DNA of 15,803 bases from Planctomycetaceae bacterium (GCA_009776995.1 WRMR01000039.1:1-15803); one strand, 5' to 3'. Positions 1 through 7,436 are shown, counted from the first letter of the stretch. Translations and numbers: made by a program. Notes: generated by a model not told the origin, from the sequence alone.

Positions 1-190
1 TTGTGCGTTGACCTGTTCCCGACAACAAAAACGCGGTGTTTCAAAATGAAAACATGGAATCATCAATTACGAATTGCTCATCCTCCGCGTGTTGCACGCT
101 TCAACCAACGATGAAACACTGTTTCAAGGGTAAGGCCAGGGTTGCATCCCTTTCAAGGTGCTTTTTTTGTTTTATTCTCATGAACACTAC
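1..190. other. Left-edge flank of the IS, no supported gene
   Basis: No recognisable gene. The + strand has one reading frame open from base 1 to a TGA near 112, about 37 codons. It could be the end of a gene cut by the window edge, but the peptide resembles nothing I know. The octamer TTTCAAGG occurs twice (about 124 and 150). A T-rich run at about 161-175 precedes the insertion sequence. Confidence 0.4.
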
Positions 191-1495
191 TGTCCCATCA
201 TAAATCGAACAGCATCAACTGGTTAGGGCTTTGAGTGTTTTGATCCATGTAATTTTTGTTTTGAAACATCGTAAAAACAGGGGTTTTCTCAAATTGTGTC
301 AAACTGAAAATCTGTAAAATCTGGTGAAGGCTCTGCGTCAGGCCGAGTTCCTTTTTGAGGATCGCGACGAGCAGGTCAACGCTCACGCCGATCCAGATTT
401 GCGATTTCACAGCGTTTTCGCTCATGCCGTAAAACGTTTTGATTCGCAGGTTCTGTTTGATCCATTTGAAAAATCACTCCACACGCCAACGTGACCGATA
501 CAAGTCCGCGATCAATTTGGCCGGAAGGCTCATGTTGTTCGTTAAAAACACAAAACGTTTATCCAACTGGGCGTCATAATAACGCACACGCCGGAACGGT
601 TCCGGGTAGGTCGAAAACGAATCCTCATTGGTCAGCACGACCGTTTGATCGCACTGAATTCCTGTCGTTTTATCCACAGGATGCGAATATCGCCGGGTCA
701 ATTGAGTGTTCTTTTTCGCCCTTGTGACGAAAAACGCCTTGGCCTGATTGATTTTGTATAACCGCTCGAAATCGAGGTAACCGCGATCCATGACATAAAA
801 CGCACCGGCTTGAAAAGCCATGTAGTCCAACACGTTGACATCATGCAATTTCCCGTTCGATATGAGGATAAACTCCGGTATATCCCCTTGAATATTCAAC
901 AGTGTATGCAGTTTGATTGCGGCCTTGGTTTTGCGAAACGGTGCCCACGGAAACAGCGACAAACACAAGTCAATGGTCGTTGAATCCAATGCGTAAACCG
1001 TCGCGTCAATACCAACCGGCTTGGCATCGTGGCCGTACAAAGACTCGGCTTGTTCGATCAGGATTTGAGCGAAGTCGGCGAAAATCCTCCAATCACGTTG
1101 TTTGGTTGCATTGGACAAATTGTTTCGGGAAATTCCACTGCGGATTCCCATGTGGTACATTTTTTCGGGGATGGCGTCCAAACAGGCAACGATGTCACGA
1201 AGGCTTTCACGATAGGTCAACTGGGCGAACGCCATGACGCGAAAGTAGTCGGAGCACTTGAAGGTTTGAACGTTGCGATCCCCGCGATAACGGTCAACAC
1301 AGGTCTGGAAGCGTCGCCACGGAGCGCGGTCCATGATCTGCGTGAATATAAATTTCCCTTGGTACATTGGCCTGCCCTGATTTCAAATTGCCCCAACATT
1401 CTGGGATAAAAATTGAAGTCGTTACAGGTCAATATTTTACTCAAATATAATCAAATTAAAAACTTACAACGTTTTTTAAGGAAAACGTTGGGACA
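191..1495 (-). mobile_element. IS4-family insertion sequence with broken transposase
   Basis: A 1305-bp element is bounded by the inverted heptamers TGTCCCA (191-197) and TGGGACA (1489-1495). The transposase stop codon touches the left heptamer, as expected for a compact IS. The tetramer CTAC lies directly outside both ends (187-190 and 1496-1499) and may be a short target duplication. The exact ends could lie a few bases further out, because IS4-family elements usually have longer imperfect terminal repeats and longer duplications. The single open reading frame on the minus strand fills almost the whole element. The family call rests on the transposase; the boundaries are inferred from the short repeats. 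Confidence 0.75.
198..1367 (-). pseudogene. IS4-family transposase (DUF4372 plus DDE), in-frame TGA
   Basis: This would be a 389-residue DDE transposase that cuts and joins the ends of its own IS. Residues about 4-75 match the usual N-terminal region of these transposases (MYQGKFIF..., ...QLTYRESLRDIV). D128 (in ALDSTTID) and D194 (in YVMDRGYLDF) are the likely first two catalytic acids. The YREK signature starts at Y290-R293-E297, but the next codon is TGA (474-476) where relatives have Leu. The same frame then continues as FFKWIKQNLRIKTFYG..., supplying K304, down to the stop at 198. One substitution (for example TTA to TGA) explains the break; there is no frameshift. Conceptual products are 297 residues and a 75-residue remnant that restarts at an internal ATG. 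It is probably inactive unless the stop is read through. The start at 1367 matches the family N-terminus. Confidence 0.88.
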
Positions 1496-1678
1496 CTACT
1501 GGATTTTGGTTAATTTCTGCATCCTCAAATTGCAATGGGCAAAGGTTAATCTTATGTAATCTGCGGGAGATTGTCAACGATGTCCGTTAGCTCTCCCCCC
1601 CGACCAGGTTGATTTAACAAATTTCCTGTTTTGTGACGCGAACCACGCCAACCATCGCGAAATATACAAAAAGCAATC

Positions 1679-1696
1679 GATTTTTCAAGAAAAATC
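1679..1696. promoter_or_regulatory. Perfect 8-bp palindrome, possible operator
   Basis: GATTTTTC-AA-GAAAAATC is an 18-base sequence with two perfect 8-base arms and a 2-base centre. It lies about 10 bases upstream of a possible -35 element and about 100 bases before the transporter start. That position would suit a dimeric regulator, but no regulator is identified and the AT-rich sequence could be chance. Confidence 0.3.
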
Positions 1697-1705
1697 CCAC
1701 CCATC

Positions 1706-1734
1706 TTGTTTTTTGTGGAAAGAACCGTCATAAT
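1706..1734 (+). promoter_or_regulatory. Possible sigma70-type promoter of transporter gene
   Basis: TTGTTT (1706-1711) and CATAAT (1729-1734) are separated by exactly 17 bases, giving 3/6 and 5/6 matches to the -35 and -10 consensus. The element ends about 65 bases before the ATG at 1800. The sequence match is the only evidence. Confidence 0.35.
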
Positions 1735-1799
1735 GTCAGCAACTTTGTCCTGATTCGGGACTTTCACAAAATCAATCCAAATTCAAACAGGAGTGTTTT

Positions 1800-3365
1800 A
1801 TGACAGATACGAAATCGAATGCCATGATTTACCCCCGGCTGTGTATTGCCTATTTTTGCCAATTTGCCATCTGGGGAAGCTGGGCCACCACTCTCGGCGG
1901 TTATGCCGATAAAGTTTTAGGCTTCAATGCCGGGATTCTGAACATTGCCATCCCGATTGCCGCAGCTTCGGCACTTTTTATCGGACCCATTGTTGACCGC
2001 AAGTATGCCGCTCAGAAGATGTTGGCTCTTTTGCACCTCTGCGGGGGCGTTTGCTTGCTGATCTGTGCTTTTCAGAAGAGTTTTAATCTTTTGTTCTTCT
2101 TCATGCTTCTTCACGGCTTGTTCTTTATGCCGTCCATTCCACTGATCAACTCCATTGTCTTCCGGCACATCCCCATCGCAAATAACGCTCCGCGTGTTTT
2201 CGTGTTCGGTACTGTCGGCTGGATCGTCGTCAATCTGTTTGTGGCCGTTTTCCTGGGCGGGGCAGGTAATGCCAATTTCTTTCTTGTCGGCGGCGTCGTT
2301 TCCATCTTCATGGGCGTCTATGCCATGACCTTGCCCGATACACCACCAACTCCGGTCGCGCCCGGAGAAAAGTCGGCTTCCATATTCGATGTTCTTGTCC
2401 TTTTCAAGGACAAATCGTTTTCGATTTTTTCCGTTTGCGTTGTCGTTGGCGGGATTGCGGCTTGTGGTTTTTACTTCCCCATGCAAGTACCGTTGTTCAC
2501 GGAGCGTAATTTTCCAGCCCCGGTTGCTTTGACAACATTGAATCAGTTTTCCGAGCTGTTCTTCATGTTGGCTCTACCGTTTTTTGCCGCCAGATTCGGC
2601 CTGAAGAAATGCCTGATTCTCGGTCTTCTTTCCTGGACATTGCGTTATGTTTTCTTTATGAACTCGGCCTTCACATTTGCTTTGCTCGGTCTGTTACTCC
2701 ACGGCTTCAGCTACAGCTTCCTGTACGTCGCGTCCTATATGTACGCGGAAAAGAAAGCACCGCCCTCGCTGAAAGCCAGTGCCCAGGGTTTGATGGCCTT
2801 CCTCATGCTGGGGGTCGGACAGGTACTCGGTTCGCTGATGTACGGCTACACCATCAGTCAATATCCGGCTCCGATTCCGAAAATGGATAACGCCGCAGTC
2901 GCCGACAAGGTTGACCTGCCAAAATGGGACGACCCGGACAAGGCCAAATCCGCCTTGCGTTTCCTTGACCTCTCCGGTTCGATCAACGCGTTACTCGGCA
3001 AGCCCACACCGACCGTTCATGAACTGGGGCTACTTGATACAAATCATGACAAAACCCTGAATTGGGAGGAATTGCAGGCAATTCCTGAAGATGGAATTCT
3101 AAATGGCACCGGTGATGATGCCATCATGTTTGCCAAAGGTGAAATTCTTGGAATCTTTCAAAAGGTAGCTGACCATGAAGCAAAAGAATCGGTGCCACAG
3201 GAAAAAATCTCCGTGACAAATGCCCAATGGTTTGGGGTTCAGACCAAACAGTGGGATAAAATTCTACTGTGGCCGATCCTGTTGAGCGGAATTTTCTGTC
3301 TCGCGTTTGCTTTGTTAGGCAAAGACCCCGTTCCCGCCGAAACGGTGGGTAAGAAGGAAGAGTAA
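1800..3365 (+). CDS. NupG/XapB-like nucleoside transporter (MFS) with EF-hand
   Basis: A 521-residue inner-membrane permease, probably a nucleoside:H+ symporter of the Nuc_H_symport/MFS family. The N-terminus (FAIWGSWATTLGGY, near residues 23-36) closely resembles the opening of E. coli NupG (FCLWGSW.TTLGSY), and about eleven hydrophobic helices follow up to residue 360. Before the last helix (about 491-508) sits a hydrophilic insertion of about 120 residues (about 365-485) that is not part of the usual 12-helix plan. It contains a textbook EF-hand loop at D413-E424 (DTNHDKTLNWEE, ligands D, N, D, T, N and E at positions 1, 3, 5, 7, 9 and 12) and a DLSGS stretch that may be a degenerate partner. 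The start is supported by AGGAG 6 bases upstream. The protein ends in a basic/acidic tail (GKKEE). It stands alone in its orientation. The substrate is inferred from the family and was not read from the sequence. Confidence 0.85.
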   Translation: MTDTKSNAMIYPRLCIAYFCQFAIWGSWATTLGGYADKVLGFNAGILNIAIPIAAASALFIGPIVDRKYAAQKMLALLHLCGGVCLLICAFQKSFNLLFFFMLLHGLFFMPSIPLINSIVFRHIPIANNAPRVFVFGTVGWIVVNLFVAVFLGGAGNANFFLVGGVVSIFMGVYAMTLPDTPPTPVAPGEKSASIFDVLVLFKDKSFSIFSVCVVVGGIAACGFYFPMQVPLFTERNFPAPVALTTLNQFSELFFMLALPFFAARFGLKKCLILGLLSWTLRYVFFMNSAFTFALLGLLLHGFSYSFLYVASYMYAEKKAPPSLKASAQGLMAFLMLGVGQVLGSLMYGYTISQYPAPIPKMDNAAVADKVDLPKWDDPDKAKSALRFLDLSGSINALLGKPTPTVHELGLLDTNHDKTLNWEELQAIPEDGILNGTGDDAIMFAKGEILGIFQKVADHEAKESVPQEKISVTNAQWFGVQTKQWDKILLWPILLSGIFCLAFALLGKDPVPAETVGKKEE

Positions 3366-3378
3366 AGGTTGCCGAGAA

Positions 3379-3463
3379 ATCAGAGCCGCGACGGTTACGG
3401 AGCGGTCGAATAGGTTGAGACTCTGCTCCACTTCGACCGCTTGATGACTCTCGCGGCTCTGAT
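3379..3463. repeat. Large palindromic dispersed repeat, copy 1
   Basis: A nested inverted repeat between two convergent genes. The outer arms are a perfect 13-bp match: ATCAGAGCCGCGA (3379-3391) and TCGCGGCTCTGAT (3451-3463). The inner arms are a perfect 10-bp match: AGCGGTCGAA (3401-3410) and TTCGACCGCT (3432-3441). Nine unpaired bases lie on each side between them, and the apical loop has 21 bases. The left half (3376-3408) recurs at 11423-11455 with one mismatch in 33. No U-tract follows either side, so this is not a standard intrinsic terminator, although the position would allow it to end both transcripts. Confidence 0.85.
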
Positions 3464-3472
3464 CTTAAACAT

Positions 3473-3537
3473 TCTGCATTCTGTACTTTGAAACCGGTCA
3501 CTGACGTTCCCGGCTGTTGTTTTACTCTGCATTCTGT
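3473..3537. repeat. Direct 12-mer repeat TCTGCATTCTGT
   Basis: The 12-mer TCTGCATTCTGT occurs at 3473-3484 and again at 3526-3537, between the palindromic element and the 3' end of the protease gene. It may be part of the same repeat insertion or a small local duplication. No function is evident. Confidence 0.5.
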
Positions 3538-3566
3538 CCTCGACAGGACTCACTTTCATAGTTGTT

Positions 3567-5759
3567 TCAATTGACCGACGGCTGGAGTCGCGTGAGGACC
3601 GGGTTTTGTGAGATTTGGTCGGATGACGCATGTGTTTGGAGTGCGTTGATGGCCGTTTGTAAAACCCGGTCTTCCTGTTGCGATGCGGACTGACGAAGAT
3701 TTTCGGTCAGCGTTTCCTCACTGATGCGGTTGACCAGCCACGGTGTGGTACTTGAGACCAGGACGTTTGGTTGGACGCCGATCCCGGAAAACGACATGCC
3801 TGTCGGCGAATAATAGGTCTCGATCGTGAGTTTCAGTCCCGCAATGGCAGGACTGTTGTCGGTTTTGCCGCCGGTCAACGGGATCACCGCCTGGACCGTG
3901 TCCTTGCCGAAACTTGGCTGGCCGACAATAAGTCCGCGATCGTTGTCGAGGATTGCGCCGGCGAAAATTTCCGAGGCACTCGCACTGTCCTTGTCGATCA
4001 GCACGGCCAGCGGAATGTCCCAGGTGGCAGTGTTGGGTTGTGCGGAATACACGTATTCCGAAACCGGTCCGCGGTTCTTGGTTCGGACAATAACCCCTTG
4101 CTTCAGGAACAAGTCCGCCGCATCAATGCATTCGGTCAAAACACCACCGGCATTGCCGCGCAGGTCGATAATCAGCGATTTCATTCCCTGGCGATGGAGG
4201 TGCATGAGAGCTTCATGGATTTCCTGGACGGTGTTCCGCTGGAAACCGGTCAGTTTCAGGTAACCGATCCCTGAGCCTTGACCGTATTCTTCCAGAACAT
4301 GCACATTTTCAACGCTGGGCACTTTGAGGTGTTCACGCCGGATGAGCGTTTCATGCGGGGCGTTTGTCTCCGATTGGATGAGCAAACGCACTGTGGTGCC
4401 CGCTTCGCCCTGTAACAGATTCGAGGCCGTTTCGAGCGGCAAACCTTCGGTCGATGTGCCATCGACGACGAGGATGCGGTCGGAACTTTTCAGACCGCCT
4501 TTTTCAGCCGGGCTTCCGGGGATGACCCGGTTGATATACAACGATTTGCGATCCATTTTGAGTTCGACGCCAAGTCCGACGAAGTTTCCGCTGATCATGC
4601 AATTGGTGTCATTGAACTGGTTGAGCGTCATAAATTCCGTGTAGGGATCAAGCGAGTTGGTCATGCCGGCGAGGAACTCCAACACAACGGCAGTGGGACT
4701 CAGTCCGAGTTCTTTTTGGCAGTTGTCCGCGATGGCAACGACGCCGGCGCGGAGCGTTCGCGGGTCGCGGATTTCCCAATTTTGTGTTGCTTGTACGATT
4801 TTCTGGCTCAAGGAACGAATGCGCGACGTGTCAGAAATCGTAAAATGCCGTTTGCAGAACGCGGGATCAGCCAGGGCGATTTCAAAATCGTGCATCCCGC
4901 TTTCAAACAGCTCGTTCCAGTGTGGCGGCTCGACATGCGAATGCTGGATTTTCGAGATCACTTCGTCGAACAGTGCCAGTGCGTCAGCGTAGGACATTTG
5001 CCGGAGTAGCATTTCAAAGCTCGAATCGTGATAACGCTTCGTCAAATCATGGTGGAATCGCGCAAACCTGAACCGCTGCATGAGAACAGGCGGTTTGTGG
5101 AAAGTCCGGATGGCGTTTTCATACAAAATGAGAGCCTCGTTCCACCGTCCCTCTTTTTCCAGGACGGTGCCTTTCCGGATGATCTCGTCGATTTGTGCCG
5201 CATCCGATGTAACAGTCTGCGACGCCGGTTCAAAGTCCTGCGTTGTCAACGGAAAGGGCTGAACCGGGCTGGTGTTTTCAAAAGTTTTCGGCGGTTGGTT
5301 CCCATCCATGACCGGCTGAGAATAGGAGCCGATGGGTACGGTGGGTTCGATTTGGGAACCACGATCATCATAACGACGCAACGGCAACGGCGGCAGATGG
5401 GTTGTTGCGTCCGTCGTTTCAGACCCCGTCGCCTGAGAAAGCGGGTTGATCGTCATCGGCCCCGACGCCGGCGCACTGTTTCGCGATGCCGGAACAGTTG
5501 TGCTTGTCTCCGTATTGATCCTGAAGCTGGAATGACCCTGCTGAATTCGCTGGGTATTGATGCGGACAGATTCTGTTTCATTTTCCGCAGGAGCAACGAC
5601 CGCCGAAAGCGGTGCGGAAACAGGCAGATTTTGCTGCCGTGAAAATGTGTTGATTTGAGCGGAAACAGGCTGTGTCAGATTGCCAAGCAACAAACAGACA
5701 CAAGGTATGAGAACGACCGATATGCGGGAAACGTTGGAAAAACAGTTCAAGGGTTTCAT
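3567..5759 (-). CDS. Exported PDZ/S41 C-terminal processing protease
   Basis: A 730-residue serine protease of the CtpA/Prc (S41) family that cleaves protein C-termini in the periplasm or at the outer face. The order is: signal peptide or N-terminal anchor with hydrophobic core VVLIPCVCLLLG and a likely cut after PVSA; a long Ser/Thr/Pro-rich linker to about 185; a TPR-like helix pair (EKEGRWNEALILYENAI, about 195-220); an S41 N-terminal region with DPYTEFM (about 365-372); a PDZ domain at about 387-472 (NFVGLGVELK...GSPAEKGGLKSSDRILVVDG); then the catalytic domain. The Ser/Lys dyad is S594 in DSASASEIF and K619 in SFGKDTVQ, with the supporting Gln at Q623; the S-to-K spacing of 25 is canonical. 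At 730 residues it is longer than bacterial CtpA (about 400-480) because of the N-terminal extension. I chose the ATG at 5759, preceded by GGTGAG; a GTG at 5768 is an alternative. Confidence 0.9.
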   Translation of the reverse strand: MKPLNCFSNVSRISVVLIPCVCLLLGNLTQPVSAQINTFSRQQNLPVSAPLSAVVAPAENETESVRINTQRIQQGHSSFRINTETSTTVPASRNSAPASGPMTINPLSQATGSETTDATTHLPPLPLRRYDDRGSQIEPTVPIGSYSQPVMDGNQPPKTFENTSPVQPFPLTTQDFEPASQTVTSDAAQIDEIIRKGTVLEKEGRWNEALILYENAIRTFHKPPVLMQRFRFARFHHDLTKRYHDSSFEMLLRQMSYADALALFDEVISKIQHSHVEPPHWNELFESGMHDFEIALADPAFCKRHFTISDTSRIRSLSQKIVQATQNWEIRDPRTLRAGVVAIADNCQKELGLSPTAVVLEFLAGMTNSLDPYTEFMTLNQFNDTNCMISGNFVGLGVELKMDRKSLYINRVIPGSPAEKGGLKSSDRILVVDGTSTEGLPLETASNLLQGEAGTTVRLLIQSETNAPHETLIRREHLKVPSVENVHVLEEYGQGSGIGYLKLTGFQRNTVQEIHEALMHLHRQGMKSLIIDLRGNAGGVLTECIDAADLFLKQGVIVRTKNRGPVSEYVYSAQPNTATWDIPLAVLIDKDSASASEIFAGAILDNDRGLIVGQPSFGKDTVQAVIPLTGGKTDNSPAIAGLKLTIETYYSPTGMSFSGIGVQPNVLVSSTTPWLVNRISEETLTENLRQSASQQEDRVLQTAINALQTHASSDQISQNPVLTRLQPSVN

Positions 5760-6153
5760 GGGACTCACCAGGGGGCAGGGGGGACGATTGGCAATTGGGC
5801 AAATTCGTTGCTTCGGCTTGAGTCCTGGATCGAAGAGCGTTTGAGAAGCCGGACAACGTGAAAGAAAGATTCCAGGTTGTTCCGCTGTTCATGCAAACTT
5901 TCGGTCTTTGTCAAGTCACCACGAATCCACGATAAAACAATACGAAGGTGTCGTGCTGATCTTGCATCCCTGCCGGCTGTGAGTTTTGTCGTTTTTCGCA
6001 TTTGCGTCGGTATAATCGGTATCGTTGAAAGCAAGTTGTTCTTCGAAAGCGACAAAACACAACCCTATCTGCTGTTGTATCGAATGAAAACGCCGCATTC
6101 TTGCCGACATCCGATAGAACACGGGTTTTGGCGGTTATCTCGAATGTGTGTGA
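5760..6153. other. Gene-poor region upstream of the protease gene
   Basis: No supported gene. Overlapping frames on both strands (for example a 96-codon minus frame ending at 5765, and longer plus and minus frames through 5877-6374) have low-complexity or irregular composition and no recognisable domain. A TATAAT hexamer at 6011-6016 (+) lies in a short direct repeat (TCGGTAT at 6008 and again 9 bases later), but the best upstream -35 (TTGTCG, 19-base spacer) is weak. The promoter of the protease gene should lie here on the minus strand; I cannot place it. Confidence 0.4.
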
Positions 6154-6322
6154 TTCCCCTGATACTCGCGTTACTACGAAAGTATCAGGGGAAAACGCAA
6201 TCCTCATGTCATTGTTTCCAGTGGGACAAGCATGGTCCCGATTCGGAACGAAGGTGGTGTGGCATTCTCTTGGAAGTGTTACGAAAAGAGAGTGAATGTT
6301 GGTTACCTGTTTTTTTGTTTTT
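6154..6322 (+). ncRNA. Hairpin cluster, possible structured RNA
   Basis: Three hairpins follow one another in a gene-free stretch. The first has a perfect 13-bp stem, TTCCCCTGATACT (6154-6166) with AGTATCAGGGGAA (6181-6193), and a 14-base loop. The second is GGGAC/GTCCC (6223-6227 and 6235-6239). The third is TCTCTT/AAGAGA (6266-6271 and 6286-6291). Two T-runs follow at 6310-6316 and 6318-6322. On the plus strand this order could be a small RNA with a weak terminator, but the last hairpin is about 18 bases from the T-run and no promoter is clear. Alternatively the 13-bp repeat is a protein-binding site or a dispersed palindrome. I do not recognise a known RNA family. Confidence 0.25.
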
Positions 6323-6481
6323 GCCATGGATTGATCGTACTCCAGCAATCCGGAAGCACATCAATGCGCGTTAAAGTTTACTTGTTTTGCCAATTTTAAT
6401 TAATCATTTCAAGAATACCCCTGACTCGCAATGGATTTGCCAAAAAGCCAACTCTGGACTCAAGGCGGGGAGAATTGCTGA

Positions 6482-6586
6482 CCGATACAGACTTTAACCC
6501 GTGAAACAAAAAACGTGCTGGGGGAGCACGTATCGGGGGAGGTTAGAAAACCGACAGGATATTTTCGGATGTGGTTTCAATCCGAA
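6482..6586 (+). promoter_or_regulatory. Hairpin-rich region upstream of Cys-rich gene
   Basis: Several perfect stems are packed into about 105 bases. ACGTGCT-GGGGG-AGCACGT spans 6513-6531. CCGATAC (6482-6488) can pair with GTATCGG (6530-6536) and shares bases 6530-6531 with the first stem, so the two compete. GGTT-AGAA-AACC follows at 6541-6552, and TTCGGAT/ATCCGAA at 6564-6570 and 6580-6586. Read on the minus strand, the 6513-6531 hairpin is followed by TTTTTTGTTT, like an intrinsic terminator, but no minus-strand gene lies upstream of it. A structured 5' leader for the gene at 6760 is one reading. It matches no riboswitch consensus I recognise. Confidence 0.35.
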
Positions 6587-6661
6587 CGGTTCTGCCTCAA
6601 ACAATTTACTGATTTGCCGTAAAACGCCAAAATGCAATGAAAGACTGAATGAAGGAATTGT

Positions 6662-6687
6662 GTTTTGTTGATCGTATCAATCAAAAC
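6662..6687. promoter_or_regulatory. AT-rich inverted repeat before Cys-rich gene
   Basis: GTTTTGTTGAT (6662-6672) pairs with ATCAATCAAAAC (6676-6687) around a 3-base centre, with one bulged base. It lies about 70 bases before the start at 6760 and could be an operator or a leader hairpin. A T-rich stretch follows directly (ATTTTTCATTT). Confidence 0.3.
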
Positions 6688-6759
6688 ATTTTTCATTTCC
6701 AGGTCGGCCTTGTTTCGCGGTTGATTTCGGTGAATGTGGAAAAAAGGAGAGTTTGTCCT

Positions 6760-7350
6760 ATGAAGTCCAAGTTCCTGATTGTTTCGCTTGCACTGTGTCT
6801 GGTGTTGGGTACTTACGCTCAAGCCTATGACTGTGGTTGCAACGATGTAAATCCTTGTAATGCGTGCAATGCTTGCTGCCAGCAAAAATGCGACCTGTTT
6901 TCAGGTCTGAAGAATTTGTTGAGAAGCAGACCGTGTTCTTTGAGCGCGTGTGGCCCCTGTGACGCCGTTGTCGCATGTGCCCCGTGTGAACCGGTTGCCT
7001 GCGTTGCTCCCTGTGATCCTGTTTGTGTTGCTCCGTGCGAGCCGGTTTGTGTCACCCCGTGCGAGCCAATTGCTTGTGGTGATTTCGGATGTGGTGATGT
7101 GGGATGTTTTGATAGCTGTGGTCCACGCTACAATCCCAATAATCGTCCGCTTCTGAAAGCCGCAAAGAAAACCCAGGCGAATGTGAAAAAGTTCTTCAAC
7201 GGTCTGTTTGGCTCGTTGAAAGGTTGCGATTGCGGTCTTTGCCGGGGTTCAGGTTGCAATGCCTGCGATCCTTGTGCAGTGGCCTGCGACCCCTGCGGCC
7301 CGGCAGTCAGTTGCTACAACAATGTCATGCCAACGGTTGTCCCGGAATAG
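6760..7350 (+). CDS. Secreted cysteine-rich protein, possible envelope component
   Basis: A 196-residue secreted protein of unknown family. Residues 1-22 are a clear Sec signal peptide (MKSKFLIVSLALCLVLGTYAQA, cut before YD). The mature part has about 31 cysteines in about 174 residues. It has a CGC/NPCNAC N-terminal cluster, then a central repeat block (about 70-106) of [VA]APC[DE]PVC-type units. A basic cysteine-free segment follows (about 125-155, rich in K, with ANVKKFFNGLFGSLKG), then a C-terminal CDCGLC...CNACDPC cluster. The ATG at 6760 is chosen because it starts the signal peptide and AAGGAGAG lies 8-9 bases upstream; the frame is open 37 codons further but lacks such a site. A strong terminator follows, so it is monocistronic. 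Planctomycete cell walls are reported to be rich in cysteine and proline, so a disulfide-linked surface protein is plausible. Metal binding is an alternative. Confidence 0.85.
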   Translation: MKSKFLIVSLALCLVLGTYAQAYDCGCNDVNPCNACNACCQQKCDLFSGLKNLLRSRPCSLSACGPCDAVVACAPCEPVACVAPCDPVCVAPCEPVCVTPCEPIACGDFGCGDVGCFDSCGPRYNPNNRPLLKAAKKTQANVKKFFNGLFGSLKGCDCGLCRGSGCNACDPCAVACDPCGPAVSCYNNVMPTVVPE

Positions 7351-7397
7351 TGAAAAGAGAGAACCATAAGGTTCTGACACACACAACCAGCGAAAAT

Positions 7398-7436
7398 AAA
7401 AAGGCCCCATGCGATTTCACCGCAAGGGGCTTTTTT
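7398..7436 (+). terminator. Intrinsic terminator of the Cys-rich gene
   Basis: The stem GCCCC-A-TGCG (7404-7413) pairs with CGCA-A-GGGGC (7421-7430) around a 7-base loop and is followed by TTTTTT. The left side begins with AAAAA, so the hairpin could also act on the opposite strand. It lies about 50 bases after the stop codon at 7350. Confidence 0.9.

Larger units (their letters stand above)
1496..1799. other. Intergenic region upstream of the transporter
   Basis: No supported gene. A minus-strand frame of 71 codons (1552-1767) has no recognisable features and is probably chance. The segment holds a perfect palindrome (1679-1696) and a possible promoter (1706-1734), listed separately, and the ribosome binding site AGGAG at 1789-1793, 6 bases before the transporter ATG. 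Confidence 0.5.

Noticed and set aside
1917..2486. Minus-strand frame of 189 codons
   Set aside because: It is antisense to the transporter; the Asp/Glu/Lys/His-rich product reflects hydrophobic codons read backwards.
3379..3463. Intrinsic terminator for the two convergent genes
   Set aside because: The stems are strong, but neither strand has a T-run after them, and the half-repeat elsewhere marks it as a dispersed element.
5765..6055. Minus-strand frame of 96 codons ending just before the protease start
   Set aside because: The position would suit an operon partner, but the peptide has no recognisable domain, irregular composition and no clear ribosome binding site.
5877..6374. Overlapping plus (165 codons) and minus (145 codons, 5911-6348) frames
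   Set aside because: The two frames overlap over the same hairpin-bearing region, neither resembles a family, and composition looks random.
6505..6531. Minus-strand intrinsic terminator (hairpin then TTTTTTGTTT)
   Set aside because: No minus-strand gene or transcript source is visible between 6531 and the plus-strand gene at 6760, so it was kept only as part of the hairpin-rich region.
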